Part shown: positions 12,401 to 22,779 of the stretch, piece by piece | Numbering within the stretch: the stretch's first letter is position 1 | Layout of the letters: each line of letters begins with the position of its first letter | Translations under genes and position numbers: made by a program | The notes under the pieces: generated by a model | Seen by the model: only the letters and a program-made list of their open reading frames with translations | Told to the model about the DNA's origin: nothing | Database searches by the model: none | NCBI GenBank assembly: GCA_026874595.1 | Contig: CM049308.1 | Span: 94,727,624 to 94,791,623, forward strand | Reading direction: 5' to 3' | DNA length: 64,000 bases | Source: Sipunculus nudus | Taxonomy: Eukaryota > Annelida > Sipuncula > Golfingiida > Sipunculidae

Positions 12401-14550
12401 AAACATTTCAGAATGTATTTTATCTGTATTTCTATCTTGGACATTGCTTGCTATCAATAGCATTTATTTAAATTCAAAAGTAGAAAATCCAATAAATATG
12501 AATTTTAGATTTTCTGTGGAAATTGATTGTTCAGGTGCTGTTTAGGTTTTTTCCATTACTTAATTTGAACCCTTGGTATGTTTTTTTTTTAAATATGGGA
12601 CTCCTTAAACTTAATTACATTTGTGCCTTTTTATCATTTGCTTATGGTTTGAATGTAATTATGTGATATTATATTTATTGGATCTGTATTAAAATCTATT
12701 GTTTGTTAAAGATTTTCAAACTCGGTGAAGAAATATATGAGAATTAATCACAATATTTTCCAGCTACACCATACAAAGTCACTGGAAAGACCATCTCACC
12801 AAAATCCACAAAGAAAAACTTTGACCTGAAGCAGAGCTTGTCTCGCCCCATCACATGGAAGATGCACAAAGGAAAGCTTCCAGAGTTCACAGCACAGAGC
12901 GCATTACACGCCAAGACAGATCCCAAGCAGGTCCGGGTCAATGCAAGGTAATGCCGAAGTCAAGATGAGTGTTCTGAAGGACGAACAATACATGTATAAG
13001 GATAAAGTGGTTATATTATGAATGCTTAGGGAGTAGTTAGGGATTGTGATTTTGGTCATTGCCCTTATAACTGGTATGTTGGTAGTTTTTTTACCTAGCT
13101 AGCTTTATTCTGTTGATTTGAAGGTCTTAACTACCGGTAGTGCCTGTGTCTGAGAGTAGAGCAAAGGACTTGAAGCCAAAGGGCAATAAGATTTTTCACT
13201 TCTGGCCCCCACTACCGGGTAACTGTTGTTTAGGCTTAATGGATGGGCCATACAATACAGCCGTGTGAAACTGAGAAACAGGTGTGACTTTTGGAGGTTC
13301 TTCAGTGTTTTGACCTAGTGATGGGGTGATTACCATTCCAGGAGATGCATGTACACGAAACATCAAGGTATAAAATGAGAGGAGCATGTGCTATCACCAA
13401 TAAACGTAGTGCCAAACCAGTAAGGAATTTAGACCTGTGTAGGTCCCTATAATTTTGTTAGATTCTCATTTTACTTATATATTCACCAAGTAAAAGCAAC
13501 CCATATACTATACACTGTTCACCCTGTGTCCAGCCACCCTATTGCTGCCATGGCCAGTTCAAGTAATTTACAATTATCACTACAGGTGGCATCTGTGTGC
13601 TCATGTATTCCTTACCCCTTAGTGATAGTGGGGCCCCCTGGAGAAAGAAAGTAAACTATTTGCACCCAATAGAAGGAGGCAGTACATGAATTATAAAATG
13701 ATCCCTGAAGATTTATAAACATGATAAAAAATGAGAAAAAATTATTCCTCGACCTGTTGCAGGTCTATAAGGAATTCTGCAGATGTACATAGTTATATTA
13801 GCATTTAAAAAAATAGTGGTGGTAATCTCCATAAAATATACAAAAAAATTCTGATTTCCTCGTTATTTCTTGTTATTTATCAAGGGCCAGGAACAGTTAT
13901 TATGCAATCAGTACAGACTGATGTGTACATCAAGGTTCATTAAATAACAATACAGATGTTTCATTTCATGATTTAGTGTCTGAACTGACCTTTGCATAAG
14001 CATATCTTTCATAGACATGATGTAGCGTGTTCTCCCACTATCAAACTGTAAAATCATCTAACATCAAACTTTTGATGTGTGTTGAATGAGTGAGTAGATA
14101 CCTCTTTATACATCCCTTTCTTTTGGCTCATCTACAGTGCTAAGTGAAGATTATACTTGGACTTCTGGGATCCTTGTAAATGTAAACAAAATGTTCAAAC
14201 ATTCAAACAGGTGTAAATGTCAGCCTGGTATATATATAAAGCAAATTAGACTGTTAAATAGCAACTGTTGCAGAATTATAAGAAAGATAAACTTTTCAGG
14301 GATATGTTTTGATAATATATCTGTTTAATAGACTTTCTGTGTTACTAGTTGTGATTTGATTGTTACTATAACAAAAACTGGACACTTAATCAGAACTTAA
14401 AATTGCTTTAAGAACAAGTCTTATGTTGACCTGGAGATTATGAAAATTGTCCTGTCTGTTTACAGGGACGCCAGGAGGAAAGCTCTTCTTGAACGTCGTG
14501 CGGGTAGGAAAGACCAGGACAAGATGAGGAGGAGGGCTTTCATGTCATGA
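6080..14550 (+). CDS. NUSAP1: Nucleolar and spindle-associated protein 1 (NuSAP), C-terminal seven exons
   Basis: Seven exons join without a frame break: 6080-6448, 6767-6956, 9385-9504, 9982-10175, 12080-12332, 12764-12947 and 14466-14550. They give 464 residues and a TGA stop. All junctions are GT-AG and the phases (0,1,1,0,1,2) match. NuSAP is a microtubule-binding and bundling protein of the mitotic spindle and nucleolus in animals. The identification rests on the block [11 protein letters not shown]...HKGKLPEF (exon 6), which matches the vertebrate NuSAP C-terminal signature NFDLK/ASLSRP...HKGKL, and on exon 4 [20 protein letters not shown], like the vertebrate FKKLHEAHFKEMESIDQYI block. 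The protein is Lys/Ser/Thr/Pro-rich, and its basic middle and charged C-terminal helix fit microtubule or nucleic acid binding. A KEN box (DKEN) is in exon 5. The N-terminal SAP domain is missing because its exons are outside the window. Identity is firm; exact terminal isoforms are unknown. Confidence 0.9.
6767..6956 (+). CDS. NUSAP1: NUSAP1 exon b
   Basis: The acceptor is CTCCAG and the donor is AG|GTCAGT. It encodes an acidic/amphipathic stretch ([19 protein letters not shown]) ending in a run of five Gln. The trailing G joins exon c as GAA (Glu). Confidence 0.85.
7539..8634 (+). mobile_element. Dispersed repeat family A, copy in NUSAP1 intron
   Basis: This copy starts with GGCCAAAACAAAGTTTTG and ends near GGCGGATAC...GTATTCTAGTT. 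Interior blocks of about 250 bp recur (GACTGGTGG(C/A)GCCA(C/T)CTGC, GGTCTGAAATTT). The other copies are at 34057-34560 (+), 41310-41900 (+, partial), 52952-53989 (-) and 55960-56340 (-, partial). The better copies start GTATCCGCC and carry GGCGGATAC near the far end, which are inverted with respect to each other. No ORF is present, so it looks non-autonomous. Confidence 0.75.
9385..9504 (+). CDS. NUSAP1: NUSAP1 exon c
   Basis: The acceptor is CTCACAG and the donor is CCAG|GTAAGATTCA. It encodes [20 protein letters not shown], a basic helix. Its 3' end and donor are copied twice more downstream, at 9588 and 9685 (see findings). Confidence 0.85.
9982..10175 (+). CDS. NUSAP1: NUSAP1 exon d (conserved [13 protein letters not shown] block)
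   Basis: The acceptor is TCAACAG and the donor is ACA|GTGAGT. It encodes the [20 protein letters not shown] block, which corresponds to the LHEAHFKEMESIDQYIERKK region of vertebrate NuSAP. The rest is strongly basic ([15 protein letters not shown]). Confidence 0.9.
10494..11225 (+). repeat. Intronic minisatellite, about 29 bp (GATATCAGGTCATAGTTTCA)
   Basis: More than twenty imperfect units of TTTCTGTTGATATCAGGTCA plus TAGTTTCAC run through the NUSAP1 intron between exons d and e. Units vary from about 25 to 36 bp through small deletions. The unit contains the near-palindrome GATATC. Confidence 0.9.
12080..12332 (+). CDS. NUSAP1: NUSAP1 exon e with KEN box
   Basis: The acceptor is ATACCAG and the donor is TTG|GTAAGC. 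It is rich in basic residues and TP/SP sites. DKENVSSD holds a KEN tripeptide at 12272-12280, a candidate APC/C-Cdh1 degron, as expected for a mitotic protein destroyed at exit. Confidence 0.9.
12764..12947 (+). CDS. NUSAP1: NUSAP1 exon f ([11 protein letters not shown] signature)
   Basis: The acceptor is TTTTCCAG and the donor is AAG|GTAATG. It contains the family signature [11 protein letters not shown] followed by HKGKLPEF, the most diagnostic part of the gene. Confidence 0.93.
14466..14550 (+). CDS. NUSAP1: NUSAP1 terminal exon
   Basis: The acceptor is TGTTTACAG. It encodes [20 protein letters not shown] followed by RRRAFMS and TGA. The Arg/Lys-rich helix matches the charged C-terminal tail of NuSAP. 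Confidence 0.88.
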
Positions 14551-16860
14551 ATTCACTAGGATTCTAGCTTTGTGCTAGTACTGCCCCCTCGACAGACTGA
14601 TCCTTGACTAGGATTATAAAGTAAATCCACTCTAGATGTAAGGATCAGTGATCCTGCTGTCTGAGAGCTTATTAACTTAATCTCTGCATCATAGAGCAGT
14701 CCTGGTCAGCATGAGATCTTAATGATGAACTGACAACTCTTGATCAGATAATTTTTTTTGTAAGTCCTTTTCTTTTTGTACAGAGGTATGTGAAGTTTTT
14801 ATTTATATGACATCTTTTACATTTTATTTTGATTTTTCTCATGGCCACTGATGGTTTTACTCCTCTCACACTCTACTTATTCTAAGATTACCAGTTTTTT
14901 ATGTTTAATTCTTTTTCTGTTGTGCATCAGATATAATTAAGAATTTATGAAAACCTAGAGAACCCATCTGACTCCAGAAAGGTTGCCCTTTACTGCTTTG
15001 TAGTTAGATGTTTCTTGCCTTTTTTTTCATTATTACCCTTATGATAGGTTACAATTGTTATACAAAGATAAAGTAATTTGACGGACCAGGAGTACTTGGT
15101 TCAGTGCTGGTGACTGAGCCTGTGTAATGTTAATATGAATAGATCATGGACCAAGTTTTATACGGTCAGTTATGGATAGATAACACATTAGGACCATAAC
15201 AACATGATCATCATCTGTCCCCAGGCAAAGTTACCATCTCTTGTTAATAATGGGTGCTGCTGCATCAGTGCAGTACCATTGGTAACTACTGAGAAACTGA
15301 AGTGGTTTTTATTTTACTTAATTAGTGTATGTATGGTTTATTTGATTCCACACTCAACCATGTAATATGTGGTTTCTGAACCATGTCATAATGTAACATG
15401 TACAGCAGTCAGTTACTGTATGTAGCTACTACAGAAGTTTAATGGAACAGATAGGTACATGTTGTGTAAAGTAACCAAGTAAAGTTACAGTGCCAGCACC
15501 AAGAATACAAAACCTGCAAAATCATAATAACGTTACAGAACAATGTTTGTTAAGAATTACCTGTTTTAAGTAAGTTTTTAATCAAATGTTTGCTAAGTAT
15601 CTCAGATTTTATGGGATATTTTACTGTCAAACTGTCTGCTGATATCTAACCAGAAATGGTTCTTCGGGAGAGAGACGTTACAAATGTATTGATGTGTAAG
15701 TAGACAGGTTATTTTAACTTTGGCACCCACAGCTTCTGTAATGATTGACATTGTACACTAGTGTATATGATTTATGTTTGTTTATACTTGTTGGCAGCTA
15801 ATTACGCTTATAATGATGGTTTGCCATATTGTATGGATAGTCAGAAAGATAAGTTCCCAGGGTCTGTTGCAATGATATTATTTTAGATGTTTGTGTAGGA
15901 ACAAGCTTAAATACTATGGGTACAATTGTGATGTTACAGTTGTTACCATAGTAACATACTTCCTCAGGCTTTGACCCAATTCTTAAATCACTTTATTGTA
16001 ACAGGTCCCTGATTTTTTTTGTGTTTTTTGAGTACTAAAAGTATTTGATGATTTTGTCCTGAGGAGAATCACACTGTTTTTTAATGAAGTTAATCCTGAC
16101 TGCTTGCTGCTTGTTTTCTAGTAATATGGTAGTCGTTGTCATTTACCCCTTAATCTGTAGATTTGTATTATTTTTTCTCATTATTACTTCATGAAAGTGA
16201 CATTATGTTAATATACATGTACAGTTGATTCAACACAAATTGTAAACTTGTAGGAACATGAAAACTCTACATAGACAGACATACATACATGAACATTTGT
16301 CAAGTGCACCATCCTAAATCACTGTTGATTTTATTAATCATAAAAAAGGGGGGGGGCAGTGTGATTCAATTCACAGTTTAATGCAGTTATGGACTTTCAA
16401 GTGTATAAACTTAAAAGTTCATAACTGCCATCAACAATGAATCATATTAAGTTTACAGACATTAGACACATACATTTACTGTTATTTGTATATTACATGA
16501 ATCAAACATGACAGTTCTATGATACATTTGTTGGTACCATACAGTCCAGTGGACATCCTATTAGACTTTTTTCCTCTCAAAATACTGCTAAATAGAATAA
16601 AAATTACATATTACACATATAAAACATATATTAACTCATACAGTGAAGAAGATTGTTAGATCTCAGACTTTAATAAACTCTTTGTACAAATGTATATCAC
16701 ATGTTCTTTGGTGGTTTGTATGCATGCAATGATCCGTTTTTCATATTTCCAGTGCACACGTGTGTGGAGATTTTTTTTAATTAACTGAATGGCCCCTTTT
16801 ATAATTTGTTATTTATTAGATTCGTTGAATTTGTAGTCTATACTATCACTGGCTCATCTG
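14551..16860 (+). other. Probable NUSAP1 3' UTR and downstream spacer
   Basis: This is AT-rich sequence with no convincing coding region. The best poly(A) signal is AATAAA at 16672-16677, followed by the GT-rich stretch TGTTCTTTGGTGGTTTGTAT; another AATAAA is at 16596-16601. If either is used, the 3' UTR is about 2.1 kb. No transcript evidence is available here. Confidence 0.35.
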
Positions 16861-17439
16861 ATGAGCTCTCAGACGGGCCAATTCGTGTCCTCCCAGCGCA
16901 GAAGTAATCACTCGCACTCAGTCATCATGGGGATATTGGGGAAGAGTCTCGCACCAAAGGAAGAGGCATCATAAAGGCCTCCAGACACCGTTCACCATCT
17001 CCAGCCTTTTCGGGAACATCGATTCCCACAAACAAGCATCACGACTAATTGGTGATCCCAGGGTCTCTCTCCTCTGACAGGATATTATATCCTCGATGTT
17101 AATGACTACGCTTCAGAGACACCGCAGTCTTCTCCGCGAGCACTTTAACAGCAATAAGGAATGTTTCGCCTTGGAAACAACCCCTATATACGCTGTCTCC
17201 AGCTCAGCCTCACTGTGATTCACCTATCAGAGAAGACATGCCCTTTCTGCCTCAGAAGGTGAATTCTTGGCTGGTTCACGAGACTGCACCCAGAGCACCG
17301 AGCCCTTGTCTGTTGGACTCGTTTGGTAATGATAAAAACACAATCGGATATGAATTTGTAGGTATCAGCCAGTGCGCTAACACCAGATAAATAGATTTTA
17401 TAATCGAGCAATTCCCGACCTACATGGACCTCTCGACCT

Positions 17440-18000
17440 CAAGAATGTTGTGACGGGGGGGGGGGGGGGTACCAAGGACATTTACTTTTTGGAAAGTATG
17501 ACCATACAAGATGTCTTTCAAGAACACCCCCTCCTTAATCTTAACTCCTTCAGTGCATCCCGGGCCTTGATGGGTAGGTAAACACGAGAATTACTGGTTT
17601 TTAATCGCATGTTTCCGGTGCCAAAAAGCTCAGATAATGATGTCTGATTATTGGTCTAAGACACCCCATAGACGCTTCTATTTCCTTTTGATATTTACAG
17701 AGTTAGTGTTACGCACACTAACCAGAAGGGATCGGGCTTTCAAAATAGATATATAGAGGACGTGTGTTCTTCATCCAAACCGAGATATCTATTTTATTTG
17801 TATATCTTTCAGTTTCGAGCCCTGCGTTTTGGTTTGAATGTAGCACCTGTTGTTTTCCAGACTGTTGCACACCATTACTGGTGACTTTATCATGCCAAAG
17901 TTGTGTACATTATTCTGAACCTGGACGACTATCAGTCCCACAATACCTTCACAAGCTGGTCTTGCGGACTCTGGGCAAATAAAGATTTCTGATAAACCGG
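17440..18000 (+). pseudogene. DIRS-like (tyrosine-recombinase) retrotransposon RT remnant
   Basis: Reading from 17790, one frame gives LFYLYIFQFRALRFGLNVAP, then VVFQT, one stop codon, and VVYIILNLDDYQS. The FRAL.FGLNVAP.VF block followed by (Y/L)LDD is the pattern of DIRS-clade reverse transcriptases (fingers/palm with the LDD active site). The stop codon and the short length show decay. Upstream sequence from about 16900 has further coding-like but broken frames that might belong to the same element. A 15-G run sits at 17455-17469. No terminal repeats were identified. Confidence 0.5.
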
Positions 18001-18044
18001 ATGTTTACCCCTCGACTGTATACACAATTGGCTCCCAGTACAGT

Positions 18045-18996
18045 TTTAGCTCAGCTGCTGAAAGTCAACTTACCCTATTTTTGAGACCTTCAAAGATGTG
18101 GTCACCTGTTAACAGTGCGCAAATCGTAACCATTGGACGTTGAAACTTCTAACTTGACATCCAGGGAGGTCCATTAAAAATCTTCATGGAAACCTGAAAT
18201 TAGGTCTCTGTTACCCATATCCTTCCAGCTGTGGGGCTCAGAATTAACCCCGAGAATAATTAAAATTTGTTACAAAAGCTCCAGTATTTGATCAACTAAT
18301 GCATTTATCACCATGAATTTTTACACGCTTATTCATCATGGATAGTTCAACAGTTCCTGCAGACTGGTGGCAACACCTGGATTTTTTTTTTCAAATTTTT
18401 ACGATTTTTTCTCTATTTTTGAGACCTTTAAAGATGCAGTCATCCATTAACAGGGTACAAATCGTAACCATTGCACCTAGAATTTAACTTGACATCCAGG
18501 GAGGTCCGTGAAAAATCACCTTGGAAACCTGAAATTAGGTCTCTATTACCCATATCCTCTGAGCTATGCTTCATTTGAATTGGGATACGATCTGCAAAAT
18601 TTGGCAATCAGATGATAAAATTCATTTCATGAATTTTTACATGCTTATTCATCATGGATAGTTTCAACAGTTCCTGCAGACTGGTAGAAACACCTGGATT
18701 TTTATTTCAAATTTTTACGCTTTTTTCTCTATTTTTGAGACCTTCAAAGATGCAGTCTTCCGTTAACAGGGCACAAATCGCAACCATTGCACCTAGAATT
18801 TCTAACTTGACATACAGGGGGGTCCATGAAAAATCTCCTTTGAAATCTGAAAATAGGTCTCTATTACCCATATCCTCTGAGCTTTGCTTCAGTTGAATTG
18901 GGATATGATCTACAAAACTTGGCATTCAGATGATAAAATTCCTTTTATTGAGATCTTCCTTGTCGGCTGGGTGTCATGACCCCTGGGTCACTTGTT
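18045..18996 (+). mobile_element. Dispersed repeat family B, copy 1 (AGCTCAGCTG ends)
   Basis: It begins TTAGCTCAGCTG and ends near GTGTCATGACCCCTGGGTCA. The core block (GGGCACAAATCGTAACCATT...CCAGGGAGGTCC...GGAAACCTGAAATTAGGTCT...TATCCTC(T/C)GAGCT) appears three times in tandem at about 18110, 18460 and 18760, so this copy is internally amplified. Intact copies elsewhere end in CAGCTGAGCG, inverted relative to the start. No coding capacity. Confidence 0.75.
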
Positions 18997-19288
18997 CCTA
19001 TATAGAGGCACGCGTCAATCGGACCTATAAGCTAAAACAAGTAAGTATTCAGATCCATTTTCCATTAAAATTACTGCTCCATTTTTATATCCCTACCTGC
19101 TCAGTTTTTGATCCTACTTTAGTTGATTTTCACATTTAATGATATTCATTCATTTTCTTTTTTTTGGGGGGGGGGTCTCATGAGGCTCGGACTCGCATCA
19201 TCTGATCAGATCGTGCAGTCTTGGTTTATTTCGTGATTTTTAATTAATTTTACATTGGGTGATTGTATAAAATTTCAGATGTTCTGAT

Positions 19289-20067
19289 TGTTACGGAACC
19301 TAATAACAACAGATCAAGTATGTGTGATGAACATAAATTTTGTAATGGAGAAAAAATCAGATTCTGTAACACTAGGCAGCGTGAAATGTCTAGGGGAATG
19401 AATAAAGTGGTTTTTGTTAACAAATAACCATAATTTATTCTTAAAACAACCCTAACATTACAATACACTAAATCAATACGACACAGTATAACAGCAAATC
19501 AATACAACAACACAGTAAAAAAAAAAACAAAGTGCACAGTGCCTGGATACCACCACTGTCACAGCGACAAGTCCTTTAAAAAGTATAAGCCAGACGAACA
19601 GTTCACACAAATTCTCTCGGAGAATAACAGTCCAATGAAAAGCTCTTGTAACAACCCCGAAAGTAAACTGAAGACCAAATAAGATTCGTCACAAATCCAG
19701 AAGAAAATAAGAAAATCTATAATTGCCGCACTTATCGGATTAGATTCCACAAACTGACATACACGCTTCTGTGTCCGCTGGAATATTCTCTCACCTCTCT
19801 CTCGGCCTTAAAACACAGCCCCCTATTTATAACTCTTCATCCAAAAACTCTAGAAAATCCCCTTTCACGAACAATCGAAAAGAACAATCCACGTGCACAG
19901 ACGCGAACATTCGAGATAGCTCCCTGACAGTTCATCCAGTACAGATTAAACTGAGAGTGCAACACCCGGCCAGGCCAGGCCGCTACAATACAAGTTACGC
20001 CCGTATCACAATAAAAAAAAGATATCTGTAAGACTTGTGCACAAAATAAAAAGGGGCACCTGTAACA
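19289..20067 (-). repeat. 3' LTR of the Gmr1-like element (779 bp)
   Basis: It begins TGTTACGGAACC and ends GCACCTGTAACA on the plus strand. On the minus strand it carries a TATA box TATAAATA (plus 19824-19831) and an AATAAA signal (plus 19434-19439). It is closely similar to the other LTR but about 50 bp shorter, through indels near 19490 and 19910. Confidence 0.95.
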
Positions 20068-20078
20068 CTCCCTCTCCT
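20068..20078 (-). other. Polypurine tract
   Basis: On the minus strand AGGAGAGGGAG abuts the 3' LTR (TGTTACAGG...), the expected plus-strand priming site. Confidence 0.85.
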
Positions 20079-20196
20079 ATAAGATAAAAGAAAATTTTCT
20101 CAAAACTTTCTTTTTGCGATCACAATCACTAAATTATTACAACATTTCAAAACCATCTTATTTACAACATTACATAAACATCTCGTTTACAACATT

Positions 20197-20862
20197 TCAT
20201 AAACACCTCGATAAGCAATCAGCAAGTACATTGTCTTCCCCTTTAATTTGTTTGATTTCAAGGTTGTAATCTTGTAAGAACAAACTCCATCTCAACAATC
20301 TTTGATTTTTATACTTCAACTTGTTCATGAACGTGAGTGGATTGTGATCACTGAAGACAATGATAGGCTTGACAGATATAGTAACATAAACTTCAAAATG
20401 CTGCAATGCCAAAATCAAAGCCAAACATTTTTTTTCAATAGTGGAGTAGTTTTTCTGGTTTGCATTAAACTCTCTTGAGAAATAACAAATTGGATGATCT
20501 ATGCCATCATTGCCTTCATGTTATAACACAGCACCAGCAGCAGTATCACTAGCATCTACAGCTACCTTAAAAGGTACAGAAAAGTCTGAAGCTACCAAAA
20601 CTGGTGAACTTTGCAGAATTGCTTTCAAATTCTGAAATGCATTTTCACACTGAACATTCCATACAAGCCTTTGTTTCTTCTTTAACAAATTAGTCAAAGG
20701 TTCAGCTACAGCAGAAAAATGTGGACAAAACTTCCTGTAGTATCCAACCATACCAAGAAAACGCATTATTTGCTTTTTGTTCACTGGTCTAGGAAATGCA
20801 GAAATTGCACTTATTTTAGCATCAACAGGTTTTATCTGACCCTGCCCCACAATATGACCCAA
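20197..20862 (-). pseudogene. RT thumb / RNase H part of pol
   Basis: Reading down the minus strand: FLGMVGYYRKFCPHFSAVAE (RT connection), FKVAVDASDTAAGAVL (RNase H first Asp), a stop at about 20520, then a continuing frame with a YFSREFN-like motif, VFSDHNPLTFM and GEDNVLADCLSR. These are typical RNase H motifs of Ty3/Gypsy elements. The frame ends 130 bp before the 3' LTR, so no integrase follows. The stop codons make it non-functional. Confidence 0.88.
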
Positions 20863-20910
20863 AAATGTTACTTGTGCATGACAAAACTCAGATTTAACTA
20901 AGTTGAGTCT

Positions 20911-21560
20911 TCAGAAGAGGTCGTGAAGAATTTGCAGATGATTCTCCCAGGTGTCGCTGCACACGATAAGGTCATCAATGCATGTGTAGCAGCCCTGAAT
21001 GTCCTTTACAACCATATGGATGAGGCGCTGGAACGTGGCTGGCGAGTTCCTCATGCCAAACAGCATAACTTTATACTGGTACAGTCCTTGCGGCGTCACA
21101 AATGCAGACACTTCTTTCGCTCTTTCTGTCAGTGGAACTTGCCAGAACCCTTTTAGCAAGTCAAACTTGGAGACATATATTGAGCTACAGACTCTATCAA
21201 TACAATCATGCATCGATCCTCCGAATCGGGAACGTGTCAGTCTTGGTGACAAAGTTCAGTTTTCGATAATCTGTGCACATACAGTAACTTCCATGAGGGT
21301 TTTGGCACAAGAATACATGGTGAACTCCAGTTACTGTTGCTAGGTTCAATAAAATCATTGTCCAGCAAATATTGAATCTCATCCTGTAGATACTTTTGCT
21401 TTTCTGGATTCAGTCTATAAGGATGCTGCTTGGCTGCGCTTGCCTCGCCAACATCGACGTCATGGCACAATATGTTAGTTCGCATTGGAATGTCATTAAA
21501 CAAATGTTCATAATTCCGCAGCAGGTTCTTGAGGTCTTCTTGTTGTTGTGCGGTTAGGTG
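20911..21560 (-). pseudogene. Reverse transcriptase core of pol, broken
   Basis: The N-terminal part (HDVDVGEASAAKQHPYRLNP, then SNWSSPCILVPKPS) lies in the upstream frame. A frameshift near 21250-21310 leads to SKFDLLKGFWQVPLTERAKE and LFGMRNSPATFQRL. The catalytic YIDD motif reads CIDD here (20974-20982), a Tyr-to-Cys change by one base. A stop ends the frame at 20911. Inactive by sequence. Confidence 0.9.
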
Positions 21561-21719
21561 TGACAGTTTGGCATCCAGGTTGTTAAGCACTTTTTTTAGT
21601 GGTACTGTACCACACTGAATGTCTACATCACACTTACAATCAGTATCTACTTTAACTGGGTCAGGGTCAGTTTTTACACAATTAACAGCAGTAACATTTT
21701 GTACAACATCTGATGTGCT

Positions 21720-22140
21720 ATTTCTGTCATAATGTAGTTTCAACATGTTAACATGGCACAGTTGATTCTTCTTAAGTCTATCTGGTGTCAACAGTGTGAA
21801 ATTTAAATCACTGACTTTCTTGTCAACAATGTAAGGACCAAAATACCTAGCTTGCAGAGGTCTGCCAGGGATGGGAAGTAAGGCAAGGACCTTTTCACCA
21901 GACTCAAACGTCCTACTTACAGTGTGCTTGTCATACTTTGTCTTCATTTTACTTTGTGCAGATTTTAGATTTGACTTTGCAATCTCACAAGCATTGTGTA
22001 ATTTAGTGCGAAAGTCTGAGACATACTGCACTAAACTAAGAGAATCAGGATTTTCACACAAGAGTTTTTCTTTTAACAGTTTCAATGGATGTTCAGTTCG
22101 AGGTCCATTTTTAACATAGAGACAAACTGGGTTCTGTGAC
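21720..22140 (-). pseudogene. Integrase C-terminal (GPY/F) remnant; catalytic core deleted
   Basis: Inside the long minus ORF 22583-21237, HPLKLLKEKLL (end of the integrase core) is followed by SAQSKMKTKYDKHTVSRTF, the GPY/F module (LQARYFGPYIVDKK) and CHVNMLKLHYDR. Only about ten residues precede it after VCLYVKNG, a phrase that normally lies N-terminal to the HHCC domain. The zinc-binding and D,D-35-E parts are therefore missing, by an in-frame deletion near 22095-22125. Confidence 0.8.
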
Positions 22141-22429
22141 AGTTCATCTTTAGAAACTGCCCTGGGTAACAAACATGAAATATCAGGGTCCTTATGCTGT
22201 TCCACGATAAGTTCTGACCTTGAAAATGCTGCATCCTTTACGGGCGAGACGTTAGACGAGTCACTAGTGACTCCCAGAGTGTTATTATCTGGACCATTAT
22301 CCTCATGTGTGTTTTTCTTGGTCATAGATCTAGTTACAGCACATGAAGGATACAAACCAGGAATTTCCTGACTTTCAGGATCAGTGTTTTGATCAAGTGA
22401 TGGCTTTTCTGTCACTATTGGTACAGGCT

Positions 22430-22759
22430 GTACGTTTTCACCTCCAACATCATTGCCTAGTAGCAACTGAATTCCCTTACAGGGTAAAGTAGTTCTTATG
22501 CCCACAGTAATATTCCCAGAAATCAAATCTGACTTTAAATGGATACTGTGAAGCGGAACTGAAGTGTGCTTGTCTGAAAACACACCATTAACAAGTGCAT
22601 GTGCACCAGTAAAATAATTATATTGGAAAATGGCAAAGCGTTTGCTAACATGAGAGTCTGGCCTGAACCAGTGTCCCTCAAAATTCTAATAGGGGTAGAG
22701 TCTGAAAAATCACTTGAAAGAGATACAAAAACATGTATGAATGGCTCAAATAACTCCAT
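22430..22759 (-). pseudogene. Retropepsin (protease) remnant
   Basis: Minus frame: PIRILRDTGSGQTLMLANAL contains the aspartic protease DTG triad (22667-22675). A frameshift near 22610-22625 separates it from the flap and C-terminal part (SVPLHSIHLKSDLISG, then GIQLLLGNDVGG). LLGND is the usual second conserved block of Ty3/Gypsy proteases. Confidence 0.88.
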
Positions 22760-22779
22760 TTCAGAGTCAGGAGAGGAAT

